In this document: piece after piece, positions 1 through 7,963 of the stretch
How the letters are laid out: the number at the start of each line of letters is the position of its first letter
Position numbering within the stretch: the first letter of the stretch is position 1
DNA from: CALZBJ01 sp945619025
GTDB taxonomy: Bacteria > Pseudomonadota > Gammaproteobacteria > Cardiobacteriales > Wohlfahrtiimonadaceae
Assembly (NCBI GenBank): GCA_945619025.1
Contig: CALZBJ010000003.1
Coordinates: 1-64,000 of the forward strand
Direction: 5' to 3'
DNA length: 64,000 nt
The notes under the pieces: model-generated
What the model saw: only the letters and a program-made list of their open reading frames with translations
What the model was told of the DNA's origin: nothing
Database searches by the model: none
Translations under genes and position numbers: made by a program

Positions 1-55
1 GAGCATCGCCCTTACAAGGCGAGGGTCGGGGGTTCGATCCCCTCACTACCCACCA
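1..55 (+). tRNA. tRNA-Val (anticodon UAC), 3' part only
   Basis: The window opens inside a tRNA gene. An anticodon stem-loop with loop CTTACAA gives anticodon TAC, so valine (GUA codons, with wobble). It is followed by the variable loop, a T arm with GGTTCGATCC, the 3' acceptor strand ACTACCC at 45-51, discriminator A52 and an encoded CCA at 53-55. The 3' half resembles E. coli tRNA-Val(UAC). The D arm and the 5' acceptor strand lie upstream of base 1. An encoded CCA is normal for gammaproteobacteria. Confidence 0.93.
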
Positions 56-62
56 TACATTT

Positions 63-94
63 AAAGCTCTGGATATTGCGTCCAGAGCTTTTTT
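63..94 (+). terminator. Intrinsic terminator of the tRNA unit
   Basis: A perfect 11-bp stem (63-73 with 81-91) closes a 7-nt loop and runs into six T residues (89-94). It sits eight bases after the tRNA-Val CCA end, so it should end that transcript before trhP. Confidence 0.9.
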
Positions 95-215
95 GTTGTC
101 TATACGCTGTTTAATGGAAATTATCGCCCATCTTTGAGATGACAGGGCGGGAATTTTTGGTAAAATCACATTATTTTTGTGCTGCGGCACGGATCCCCTG
201 TAAGGATAAATAATT

Positions 216-1649
216 ATGAAACGATCAATCGAGCTACTTGCGCCTGCAGGTACCTTTAAGAATTTACAATATGCCTACGCCTATGGCGCGGATGCGGTCT
301 ATGCCGGTCTCCCGCGTTACAGTCTGCGTGTGCGCAATAATGACTTTAGAAATGCTGAGCGCGTTAAAATGGGGATTGATTATGCCCATGAGCACGGCAA
401 AAAATTCTTTTTAGCGCTAAACACCATGCCTCACGGCGGAAAATTGAAAACTTTCGTCGACGACATTGCGCCGATCATTCAGCTCAATCCTGATGCGCTA
501 ATTATGTCAGATCCTGGTCTAATTATGCTCGTGCGTGAGCGTTTCCCCGATATTGATATTCACCTATCGGTACAATCAAACGCGGTTAACAGCGCAACGG
601 TTCAATTTTGGCAAAAGCAAGGCTTAACGCGAGTGATTTTATCGCGCGAATTGTCGCTCAATGAGATCGAAGAGATTCGTAATGAGTGCCCCGATATGGA
701 ACTTGAAGTCTTCGTTCACGGTGCACTTTGTATCGCTTATTCGGGCCGTTGTCTGCTCTCGGGTTATTTTAATCATCGCGATGCGAACCAAGGCACCTGT
801 ACCAATGCGTGCCGTTGGAATTATGGTTTAACGGAAGCGAAACAGACGCCTGAAGGCGAGCTCATCCCGATTCACGCAGATATGAATAATATCTACACCT
901 CCGGCAGTGCGCATCCTCACGAAGGGATTAACGCGGTGAAATTTATCCAAGATGGCATGAATGAGCCGGCGTATACCGACTTGACTTCGGGCAAAGCCTA
1001 CACGCCTCATCCGAAAGCGGAAGAGGTCTATCTGATTCAAGAAAATAATCAGCGTAAAGGCGAGTGGATGGAGATCTCAGAAGATGAGAACGGCACGTAT
1101 ATTATGAACTCGCGTGATCTTCGTGCGATTCAACACGTGGCGCGTTTAATCGAGATTGGCGTTGATTCCCTTAAAATTGAAGGGCGTACCAAATCCCCTT
1201 ACTATGTCGCGCGTACGGCGCAACTGTATCGTCAAGCGATCGATGATGCGTTAGCGGGCCGTGAGTTTAATCCTGAGCTTTACGGTAAGCTCGATGGTCT
1301 GGCAAACCGCGGTTATACGGCGGGCTTCCTCGAACGTCACCCAGCGCACGCCTATCAAAATTACATTACCGGGAATTCGATCCATTCACGCCAGCAATAT
1401 GTCGCTGAAGTGACGGAGTATAATCCTGAAACTGGTCTATCACGTTTAGTGGCGAAAAACCGCTTTGAAACCGGCGATCGCGTTGAAATTATCAACCAAC
1501 ATGGCAATCGCGATATCGTCATCGGTGAGATGAAAGATGAAGAGGGCAATGTGGTAGATGTGGCTAAAGGCTCACCCTATGTGGTCTATACCGATATTGG
1601 CCCAGCCGATGAGATGACCATGGTCGCGCGCTATCTCACCCAAGAATAA
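216..1649 (+). CDS. trhP: tRNA U34 5-hydroxyuridine synthesis protein TrhP (YegQ), peptidase U32 family
   Basis: A 477-aa protein that matches E. coli YegQ/TrhP closely from LLAPAGT at residues 8-14 to the end. Family knowledge: TrhP performs prephenate-dependent hydroxylation of U34 in tRNAs that later carry cmo5U, such as tRNA-Val(UAC), in the cytosol. Visible features are the N-terminal U32 barrel (GADAVYAG, RYSLRVRNN), HLSVQ, the VHGALC segment and a cysteine cluster (GTCTNACRW near 195-202), followed by KIEGRTKS. The start ATG at 216 has AAGGA about 9 nt upstream. The gene stands alone between two terminators. Despite the U32 'peptidase' name it should not be called a protease. Confidence 0.93.
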   Translation: MKRSIELLAPAGTFKNLQYAYAYGADAVYAGLPRYSLRVRNNDFRNAERVKMGIDYAHEHGKKFFLALNTMPHGGKLKTFVDDIAPIIQLNPDALIMSDPGLIMLVRERFPDIDIHLSVQSNAVNSATVQFWQKQGLTRVILSRELSLNEIEEIRNECPDMELEVFVHGALCIAYSGRCLLSGYFNHRDANQGTCTNACRWNYGLTEAKQTPEGELIPIHADMNNIYTSGSAHPHEGINAVKFIQDGMNEPAYTDLTSGKAYTPHPKAEEVYLIQENNQRKGEWMEISEDENGTYIMNSRDLRAIQHVARLIEIGVDSLKIEGRTKSPYYVARTAQLYRQAIDDALAGREFNPELYGKLDGLANRGYTAGFLERHPAHAYQNYITGNSIHSRQQYVAEVTEYNPETGLSRLVAKNRFETGDRVEIINQHGNRDIVIGEMKDEEGNVVDVAKGSPYVVYTDIGPADEMTMVARYLTQE

Positions 1650-1702
1650 TCATAAGATTAACCCAATAACTCAACGTTATATTTAACCTTATTACGACGA
1701 AT

Positions 1703-1738
1703 AAAAAGCCCCTTCTAACTCACGTGAAGGGGCTTTTT
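1703..1738. terminator. Bidirectional intrinsic terminator between trhP and nhaC
   Basis: A 13-bp perfect inverted repeat (1703-1715 with 1726-1738) with A5 on the left and T5 on the right. It can stop rightward trhP transcription and leftward nhaC transcription, which converge here. Confidence 0.92.
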
Positions 1739-1768
1739 TATGGGTGGATTTTATATAAATCGAAAATC

Positions 1769-3253
1769 CTAGAGGCGTTTTCCCATACGGAATCGGCGAA
1801 TTTTCTTCGGTTTTTCACCCTCTTCATAATACTCAATGGTAAAGCCGGTAAGCGCGTAAGTAATCGCAATAATCGGGCTTAAGAGGCATAAAAAGGTATA
1901 GGGCAGATAGGCAAAGGAGCTCACGCCAAGGGTTGTGGTCATAAAAGCGCCACAGGTATTCCAAGGAATGAGTGGGGAGGTCATAGTTCCCGCATCTTCA
2001 AGCGTTCGCGATAACACTTTTGGTTTAATGCCCCGTTTGCGATATTCATCGGCGTACATGCGTCCGGGAATGATGATCGACATATATTGATCACAGCCAA
2101 CAATATTTCCGGTGATACAGGTAGCAACGGTGGAGACAATGAGGCTTTTGGTGGTTTTTGCGATTTTGACGATCTGCTGCATCAGGACTTCAAAAATCTT
2201 GGTAAATTCTAAAATTCCGCCAAAACACATGGCAATCATCACAAGCGATACCGTGAAAAGCACTGAGGTAATGCCTCCGTTATTGAGGAGTTTGGCTAAG
2301 GTTTCGTTGCTGGTTTGGATGGAATATCCATCATAGAGCGCATTAATCACCATGCCGGCATCGGCCCCTTGAATAAAAATCGCGCAGAGAACCCCAAGTA
2401 GCGAGCCGATCATCAGCCCCGGGAATGCAGGAATACGGAAGATCATCACCACGATAATGAGGCACGGAACAAGTAACAGCCACGGGCTAATCACAAAGAG
2501 CTCTTTTAGATCGTGTTGCAGCGTGAGGGTGACATTCGCACTATCGACCATTTCGCTCGAATAATTTAAGCCTAAAATGGTAAATAAAATAAGTGAGATC
2601 ACAAGGGCGGGAATGGTGGTGTAGAGCATATATTTAATGTGCTCAAAGAGATCCACGCCGACGATCCCAGGTGCAAGGTTCGTGGATTCGGAAAGGGGCG
2701 AGATCTTATCGCCAAAGTAGACACCTGAGATCACCGCGCCCGCCACCATTTCAGGCTTCATGCCAAGGCCGTAACCGATTCCCATAATCGCGATTCCGAT
2801 CGTTCCTGCTGCCGTCCAAGCGTTTCCAGAGGCGATGGAGATAATGCACGAGATTCCACAAGCGGCGACGAGGAAATATTTCGGCTCTAAAATATTGAGC
2901 CCGTAATAGATGAGCGTCGGCACAATGCCGGCGGCGATCCACGAGGCGATAATCGTCCCGATCACCATCAAAATTAAAATCGCTTGAAGCGCGAGCCGCA
3001 CCGCATCGAGCATCCCCTTTTCAATCCGGCTCCAGGTATAGCCTAAGCGAAGCGCCACGAGCGCTGCTACCATCACACTGACAAGAAGCGGAATGTGTGG
3101 GCTCGTTTCCAGAAAAAAGATCCCGGTCACAAGCGCAACCATCATAAATAGCACAGGAATCATCGCTTCCAGTAACGTTGGTAGGCGGCCTTCTTCGGGA
3201 ATTGGCGGTTGGAGTGGGTCAATATTTTTTGGGGGCGGCGTGGTGATTTCCAT
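1769..3253 (-). CDS. nhaC: NhaC-family Na+/H+ antiporter
   Basis: A 494-aa polytopic membrane protein with about 11-12 hydrophobic segments. The NhaC hallmark GDKISPLSESTNLAPG lies near residues 182-197 and a second conserved stretch (GNIVGCDQYMS) near 385. The family exchanges cytoplasmic Na+ for external H+ across the inner membrane, for sodium and pH homeostasis. The N-terminus is a proline-rich hydrophilic lead. ATG at 3253 has GAGGA about 11 nt upstream. It is monocistronic, ending at the bidirectional terminator shared with trhP. Substrate specificity (Na+ alone, or malate/lactate exchange as in some relatives) cannot be decided from sequence. Confidence 0.88.
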   Translation of the reverse strand: MEITTPPPKNIDPLQPPIPEEGRLPTLLEAMIPVLFMMVALVTGIFFLETSPHIPLLVSVMVAALVALRLGYTWSRIEKGMLDAVRLALQAILILMVIGTIIASWIAAGIVPTLIYYGLNILEPKYFLVAACGISCIISIASGNAWTAAGTIGIAIMGIGYGLGMKPEMVAGAVISGVYFGDKISPLSESTNLAPGIVGVDLFEHIKYMLYTTIPALVISLILFTILGLNYSSEMVDSANVTLTLQHDLKELFVISPWLLLVPCLIIVVMIFRIPAFPGLMIGSLLGVLCAIFIQGADAGMVINALYDGYSIQTSNETLAKLLNNGGITSVLFTVSLVMIAMCFGGILEFTKIFEVLMQQIVKIAKTTKSLIVSTVATCITGNIVGCDQYMSIIIPGRMYADEYRKRGIKPKVLSRTLEDAGTMTSPLIPWNTCGAFMTTTLGVSSFAYLPYTFLCLLSPIIAITYALTGFTIEYYEEGEKPKKIRRFRMGKRL

Positions 3254-3358
3254 GAATCAAGCGGTCCTCTTGGCAGAAAATAGAAAAGTGGGATCGGAGA
3301 GCATCCGATTAAGATTTACATGAACGCAGTTGATGATGCGTTGAGCGGGGCTCTGTCA

Positions 3359-3375
3359 TAATGATTTTATCATTA
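3359..3375. repeat. Perfect inverted repeat upstream of nhaC (possible operator)
   Basis: TAATGAT-3 nt-ATCATTA, a perfect 7-bp dyad about 105 bp upstream of the nhaC start. On the minus strand it contains TAAAAT, which could be a -10 box, so a protein bound to the dyad would cover the promoter. This is inference only; no regulator is adjacent. Confidence 0.3.
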
Positions 3376-3464
3376 ATAGCCCGATAATTCCGGAAGAGTC
3401 GCTTTACCTCAGACGATCTATTTGATCTTAGTTTCTTTGTTACGATTTTTAGATAAAAGCCCGA

Positions 3465-3495
3465 ATAAAAAAGCCCCACCACGAGGGTAGGGCTT
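3465..3495 (-). terminator. Intrinsic terminator of the alcohol dehydrogenase gene
   Basis: Read on the minus strand: a 10-bp stem (3495-3486 with 3480-3471, one G-U pair), tetraloop, then six T. It lies 37 bp past the stop of the 3532-4680 gene. Confidence 0.85.
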
Positions 3496-3531
3496 AGTTG
3501 ATTATACTACTATTACGTTCGGAAATTGGTG

Positions 3532-4680
3532 TTACATTGCTGCTTTAAAGATATTCTCAACGTCGGTTTGATCGCCTTGAACTGGGTTCGTTGCTGAACA
3601 GACGTCTAACAGTGCATTTTTCGCAAGAAGTGGAATGTCTTCTGCTTTTGCATTGAGCGCCGTTAAGTTTGCAGGAATGTTGATCGACTCAGAGAGTTCG
3701 CGGATTTTTGCAATCGCTGCATTGGCCGCATCCATATCGCTTAAACCTTCAATTTCGATATACATCGCTTTCGCTACATCTTTAAGACGTGCGGCTGCAT
3801 TTTGTTTATTGAAGTCTAATACGTGCGGTAAAAGCACTGCGTTACACACGCCGTGAGGAAGGTCGTACATGCCGCCAAGCTGATGCGCCATTGCGTGAAC
3901 GTAGCCAAGCGATGCGTTATTAAACGCCATGCCCGCTAAGAATTGAGCGTAGGCCATATTGTCGCGCGCTTGCATATTATCGCCATACTCAACCGCAGTT
4001 TGTAGGTTGTCGATAATCAGAGTGATCGCTTGAAGAGCACAGGCATCTGTAATCGGCGTTGCCGCTGTTGAGATATATGCTTCAATCGCGTGAGTTAATG
4101 CATCCATACCGGTGGCTGCGGTTAAGCCTTTTGGCATACCTTGCATGAGGCGTGGGTCGTTTACTGATAAGATCGGCGTTGAGTTTTTATCAACGATCGC
4201 CATTTTCACGTGACGCTCTTCATCGGTAATGATGCAGAAACGAGTCATTTCACTCGCGGTTCCTGCGGTTGTGTTGATCGCAACCATCGGAAGTTGAGGG
4301 TGTTTAGTTTTATCTAAGCCTTCAAATTCGCTGATATCGTCACCGTTTGTTGCACAAAGCGCGATGCCTTTTGCACAGTCGTGAGGCGATCCACCGCCTA
4401 AGGAGATAACGAAATCGCAGTTATTCTCTTTAAGGATTTTAAGACCGTCAGCCACGTTTTTCGTGGTGGGGTTGGGGTGCGTTCCATCGTAGATCACAGC
4501 TTCGATGCTGTCTTTCGCTAATAGATCCACAACGTTTTGCGCCATGCCTGATTTTGCAAGGAATGTATCGGTTACGATTAATCCTTTTTTAAAGCCGTAG
4601 CCTTTAAGGGTTGCAAGAGCGTCATTTAAAGCGTTTTCACCAATGACGTTGACGGGGGGCATAAAGAAAGTACTACTCAT
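3532..4680 (-). CDS. yiaY: Iron-containing (group III) alcohol dehydrogenase, YiaY/AdhB type
   Basis: A 382-aa cytosolic NAD(P)-dependent alcohol dehydrogenase very like E. coli YiaY and Zymomonas AdhB along its whole length. The glycine-rich nucleotide motif GGGSPHDCAKG is near residues 95-105. Metal ligands are visible as D and H in GMDALTHAIEAY (about 193-197), H in YVHAMAHQ (about 262) and H in LPHGVCNA (about 276). It interconverts primary alcohols and aldehydes; the physiological substrate is unknown. AGGAG lies just before ATG 4680. It is followed by its own terminator and lies 171 bp downstream of the SDR gene on the same strand. Confidence 0.9.
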   Translation of the reverse strand: MSSTFFMPPVNVIGENALNDALATLKGYGFKKGLIVTDTFLAKSGMAQNVVDLLAKDSIEAVIYDGTHPNPTTKNVADGLKILKENNCDFVISLGGGSPHDCAKGIALCATNGDDISEFEGLDKTKHPQLPMVAINTTAGTASEMTRFCIITDEERHVKMAIVDKNSTPILSVNDPRLMQGMPKGLTAATGMDALTHAIEAYISTAATPITDACALQAITLIIDNLQTAVEYGDNMQARDNMAYAQFLAGMAFNNASLGYVHAMAHQLGGMYDLPHGVCNAVLLPHVLDFNKQNAAARLKDVAKAMYIEIEGLSDMDAANAAIAKIRELSESINIPANLTALNAKAEDIPLLAKNALLDVCSATNPVQGDQTDVENIFKAAM

Positions 4681-4851
4681 AATATCTCCTAAATATAATC
4701 GGTGATTATGTAGGTAAAGAAATGTGTAAATATATAAACATAATTTAATTAATTAATCTTGCGATGGATCATATTTCTTGATTAAGATGCCTCCTTTGCG
4801 CAATCTTTTATCTTTAATATAAAAATATTTTATATTGATTCTTTTGAAGGA

Positions 4852-5580
4852 TTAATTTGCTTGATGAGTGGAGCTAATTACCAGTTCTCGCACGCAAATC
4901 TCTTGGGGCATCTCATAGACAAAAAGAGCCGCTTTCGCTACTTCATAGGGATCCATTGCCGCCCCTTCAGGCAGACTCTTTTTCCATTTTGTATAACTTT
5001 GGCGAATCTTTTCATCGGTAGTATGAGTTAATAGATCAGTTTCTGCAGCGCCCGGAGAGAGCAGCATCACGCGAATATTGTGGTGCGCGGCCTCCATGCG
5101 AAGCGTGTCGGTTAATCCATGAACGGCAAATTTGGTTGCGCTATAGGCGGCGTGATTTTGGTAGATATTAAATCCCGCGGTGGACGAGACATTGATAATG
5201 GTGCCGGTTTTTCGTGGAAGCATGCGTTTGAGGGCAATTTGAGAGCCATTTAAGACGCCTTTCAGATTCACATCGATCATCTGATCCCATTCTTGCGGGT
5301 CTTGATCCCACGCTTTTTGCAGTAGCATTTGCCCGGCATTATTAATGAGCAGATCGAGCGGACCGTAGAGCGCTTCGGCTTCATTGAGCGCTTGGGTAAA
5401 TGCCTCATAATCGGCAACATCCACAGCGCGGCAGAGCGTATTGGGAAGATTGAATTTTTCCATCACTTCCACACGGCGACTGAGCAATAAGAGCGGGTAG
5501 CCCTTTTCGCTAAAGAGATAGGCCATTTCGCGACCAAAGCCGCTGCTTGCGCCTGTAATCACAACTAAAGGTTTTCCCAT
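4852..5580 (-). CDS. Classical short-chain dehydrogenase/reductase (SDR)
   Basis: A 242-aa Rossmann-fold oxidoreductase. Visible SDR motifs are TGASSGFG (10-17, cofactor binding; Arg residues after strand 2 in LLLSRR suggest NADP(H)), NNAG (near 86-89), catalytic Ser in NVSSTAG (near 135) and YSATK (near 148-152, catalytic Tyr/Lys). It resembles the YdfG group of 3-hydroxy acid or serine dehydrogenases, but the substrate is not predictable. Strong Shine-Dalgarno GAGGAGGC upstream of ATG 5580. It is probably monocistronic. Confidence 0.85.
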   Translation of the reverse strand: MGKPLVVITGASSGFGREMAYLFSEKGYPLLLLSRRVEVMEKFNLPNTLCRAVDVADYEAFTQALNEAEALYGPLDLLINNAGQMLLQKAWDQDPQEWDQMIDVNLKGVLNGSQIALKRMLPRKTGTIINVSSTAGFNIYQNHAAYSATKFAVHGLTDTLRMEAAHHNIRVMLLSPGAAETDLLTHTTDEKIRQSYTKWKKSLPEGAAMDPYEVAKAALFVYEMPQEICVRELVISSTHQAN

Positions 5581-5842
5581 CGGATGCCTCCTCGAGCGTC
5601 GTAATGATTGAATCAGTTTAGCCTACTTTTAAAATTTCATAGGGGGTATTAAATCAGCGTTTGATTTTGACTAGGTTTGTGTTTGAAAAGTGATAAAAGA
5701 GTTGAGGGGATACGAATTTTCGTTTAATCGATTGGGGATTTTTCGAAAAATGGCGGGGATTGGCTTGCGCTCGAATGGGGAAAAGGCGCGCTTTAATCAG
5801 GCGGAGTAGGGGGTGCCGATTTTTCCGGAGAGTTTTTTAGAT

Positions 5843-5874
5843 AAAAAGAAGCCCGTGCACAAATGTGTCCGGGC
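5843..5874 (-). terminator. Intrinsic terminator of the orphan RNA unit
   Basis: Stem GCCCG/CGGGC (5851-5855 with 5870-5874), extended after one mismatch by GCAC/GTGT, followed on the minus strand by TTCTTTTTAT. The T-rich tail exists only in the leftward direction, which fixes the strand of the unit. Confidence 0.8.
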
Positions 5875-5963
5875 GAAATAATGTCAGTTATGTATATCAC
5901 CATCGTGTGGGGTGGTGACCTCGCTTTAGCTGTTAATGCCCGCAAGCTGAATCAAATCGGCAT
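5843..5963 (-). ncRNA. Candidate small RNA or riboswitch-like leader, about 120 nt
   Basis: The transcript expected from the promoter at 5970-5999 to the terminator at 5843-5874. It can form a 5' stem ATGCC/GGCAT (5963-5959 with 5940-5936) around an 18-nt loop beginning GATTTG, a middle hairpin TCACCA/TGGTGA, and the terminator. The 5' part shows GATTTG, GCTTGC, TTAA and GCTAAAG in an order reminiscent of SAM-II (metA) riboswitches, but the segment between stem and GCTAAAG is about six bases too short for that family. CGGGC in the 5' domain could pair with GCCCG of the terminator as an antiterminator. It has no resemblance to 6S, SRP or tmRNA that I can see. It could act in trans, or lead into the SDR gene 260 bp downstream. 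Confidence 0.5.
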
Positions 5964-5969
5964 AGATTC

Positions 5970-5999
5970 ACTATAGTCGCCTTTGAATTTTGTTGTCAA
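5970..5999 (-). promoter_or_regulatory. Strong sigma-70 promoter of the orphan RNA unit
   Basis: On the minus strand: -35 TTGACA (5999-5994, perfect), 18-bp spacer, -10 TATAGT (5975-5970, 5 of 6). The predicted start is near 5963, where the first hairpin of the RNA begins. It is among the best promoters in the window, yet no open reading frame follows directly. Confidence 0.8.
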
Positions 6000-6114
6000 A
6001 TTGTAGTATCGCGATTTTTACAATTTTGATTAAATTGGCGTTAACTCATTCATCTTAAACGGGATAAAAGCGTGAAAAATAGAGAAAAGAAGTGTAAAGA
6101 CTGTTATTTACTCG

Positions 6115-7146
6115 CTACGATTCATCACTTGTGCTGTCGAAGCTCGGTGAATTGAGCGCGCCGACTTGGGCATTGGTATGAATAAAGAGCCGTTCGATAT
6201 GGGCTAATAATTCATGAAGGGGCGTTGTCTCCTTTTTCGTAAGCTCGGTTAAAAACGCCGCAGGATCGCGAAGGGAAGCTTCGGGCGTTGGGGTAAAGAG
6301 CAGATTTTCTTTAAAGGAGACGCAGAGCGCGCCAGGAATAAATTCATAATTGATACTTAAGTAGCGATCCGCCGCATCAGTAAGGGCTTCGACAACCACC
6401 GGCGTTAAAAAGAGTGCGGCTCCTTTTTCATTGGCGGCAAGGGTTCTAAAATGACGATTAAAGCGAATGGATGCCGGTTCGTAATTTGATTGAAGCTTTT
6501 TAAATGCCGATTCACGCCGGTTAAGAAAGGAGAGCTGATATTTCACAAAAGGCGAGCGGATCACAATGCCGTAACGATCATGGCGCTGAAATTGGGTGTT
6601 GCCGGTTTTTTCGTTTTTCTCTTCTAAATAGCGCAGGTGAAAGAGCGAATAATTAAAAGAGAGGGTTTCGCCCTCATAACGGCCTTTGGCATAAAAAGGG
6701 AGATCACGCTGATCGCCTCGGCGAAAGATACGGTAATATTCGCAGTAGCGCCCAATCAGCTCTTTTGAATTGTATTTCGGAATCTCAAGCGCCTCATCGA
6801 GGACTAAATTGGCATCAAAGATTTTTTGTGAATAGCGATCAAGGCGGCGTTTACGCAAAATTGCCACCACTAAAAGCGCGGCCAAAAAGAGGGTGAGTGG
6901 TAAAAAAAGAAGGGGAAGCTTACTAATGATGACCAATATAAGCGTGAGAACCATGGCGCTCCCGCCTGCGAGATAGAGTAAGCGATTATCATACTCCGTT
7001 CCGCCCCGAATGGTTGAAAAACGCTGGACTGCCGAATGAATGGCCTCATGATTCGGTGACTGAGAGAGCAGCTGATCGGCAGAGCGATACGCTTCGTTGA
7101 GCGCGCGATTATGCTGAAAAATATCGCTTAAGCGGGGTAGGGGCAT
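6115..7146 (-). CDS. DUF3137 domain membrane protein
   Basis: A 343-aa protein of the DUF3137 family, function unknown, commonly found beside LemA. Two adjacent transmembrane segments lie at about 59-95 (a hydrophobic hairpin ending in RKRR), with soluble cytoplasmic N- and C-terminal parts rich in charged residues; the conserved YSLFHLRYLEEK-type segment is mid-protein. It lies 33 bp downstream of the LemA gene on the same strand, so the two are probably co-transcribed. Start ATG 7146 is the best supported. No enzyme motif is recognised. Confidence 0.8.
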   Translation of the reverse strand: MPLPRLSDIFQHNRALNEAYRSADQLLSQSPNHEAIHSAVQRFSTIRGGTEYDNRLLYLAGGSAMVLTLILVIISKLPLLFLPLTLFLAALLVVAILRKRRLDRYSQKIFDANLVLDEALEIPKYNSKELIGRYCEYYRIFRRGDQRDLPFYAKGRYEGETLSFNYSLFHLRYLEEKNEKTGNTQFQRHDRYGIVIRSPFVKYQLSFLNRRESAFKKLQSNYEPASIRFNRHFRTLAANEKGAALFLTPVVVEALTDAADRYLSINYEFIPGALCVSFKENLLFTPTPEASLRDPAAFLTELTKKETTPLHELLAHIERLFIHTNAQVGALNSPSFDSTSDES

Positions 7147-7179
7147 GGTATCTTTTTTCGGACTCGCAAGGTCAAACGG

Positions 7180-7746
7180 TTAAAAATTGGGCTTATAATC
7201 AAATCCCGCTTCGGCGGCATGATCATGAAAGCGGTTCAGACGGACTTTTTTAGTAAAGGTATTATTCACAATTGAATTGGGGAAAATCTCAATCCCACTA
7301 TTAAAGAGCTCCACATTGCGGTTAAAAATGCGCAACGATGCGGTAATATTATCTTGTTGGAGCGTGAATTTATTGATCACATTATTAAAAACCTCGGAGC
7401 TTTTAAGCTCAGGATAGGCCTCAGAGACGGCGACTAAGTTTTTAATGAGCGATGAGGTTTGCGTTTGGATCGCTTTGAGCTGATTGGTATCGATATCATT
7501 TTCGCTAATGCGTGAAATGGCAGCGCGAAGTTCCGTTACGCCTTTTAAGACCGAGCCTTCATGCTCTTTAAAGGATTCTGCTAGGCGTTCAATCTCGGGA
7601 AACAGCTGATTTTTATTGCGTTCTTCCGTTACCACATCGGCCCACGCACGCACGGTTGCGTTATAACGATTGATAATGCCGTTATGAATTTTGATGACGC
7701 TAATAATTAAAATCGCAATGACACCTAACACAATTGCCGCACTCAT
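7180..7746 (-). CDS. lemA: LemA family protein
   Basis: A 188-aa single-pass membrane protein: an N-terminal transmembrane helix at residues 3-20, then a long helical domain with the LemA signature (NGIINRYNATVRAWADV near 22-38, followed by LFPEIERLAESF). LemA proteins form a helical bundle facing outside the cytoplasmic membrane; their role is unclear. It is shorter at the C-terminus than many LemA proteins but appears complete. ATG 7746 is preceded by AAGGAGAGCC. It is the first gene of a two-gene operon with DUF3137. Confidence 0.85.
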   Translation of the reverse strand: MSAAIVLGVIAILIISVIKIHNGIINRYNATVRAWADVVTEERNKNQLFPEIERLAESFKEHEGSVLKGVTELRAAISRISENDIDTNQLKAIQTQTSSLIKNLVAVSEAYPELKSSEVFNNVINKFTLQQDNITASLRIFNRNVELFNSGIEIFPNSIVNNTFTKKVRLNRFHDHAAEAGFDYKPNF

Positions 7747-7889
7747 GGGCTCTCCTTATTAATGATTGAGATTCATTACTCCCATCATAGCGAAAAAATC
7801 AGGCGTTCGCAGGGAAAAAACCTTGCCATTTTGCGCGATTTTTTTAGGTAGCCGCATTTTTATTTTTCATGCAAGATTTTGCGGGCAAA

Positions 7890-7930
7890 AAAAAGCCACG
7901 CGATCCTGTTTAGGAATCTCGTGGCTTTTT
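7890..7930. terminator. Intrinsic terminator below the DUF4139 gene
   Basis: An 11-bp outer stem (7890-7900 with 7920-7930) plus an inner paired segment, flanked by A-rich and T-rich tracts. In the leftward direction it ends the 7964-9379 gene, 34 bp past its stop. Confidence 0.85.
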
Positions 7931-7963
7931 AATTAATATGTTAATTGAGGGTTTGAACGACGG

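Larger units (their letters stand above)
5581..6114. other. 534-bp intergenic region with an orphan minus-strand transcription unit
   Basis: No credible protein gene is present on either strand. The right half (5843-5999) contains a consensus sigma-70 promoter, a roughly 120-nt transcribed stretch with several hairpins and a T-tailed terminator, all reading leftward (separate entries). The left part (5581-5842) holds the upstream region of the SDR gene and nothing else that I can identify. The segment 6000-6114 is A/T-rich spacer downstream of the DUF3137 gene. Confidence 0.7.

Noticed and set aside
1703..1738. Repetitive extragenic (REP/ERIC-like) element
   Set aside because: The inverted repeat is fully explained as a bidirectional terminator with A and T arms between converging genes.
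5843..5963. Calling the orphan RNA 6S RNA, SRP RNA or a confirmed SAM-II riboswitch
   Set aside because: It is too short for 6S and lacks the SRP GGAA tetraloop region. The SAM-II words are in order, but the linker is about six bases too short and the second helix is poor, so only a resemblance is claimed.
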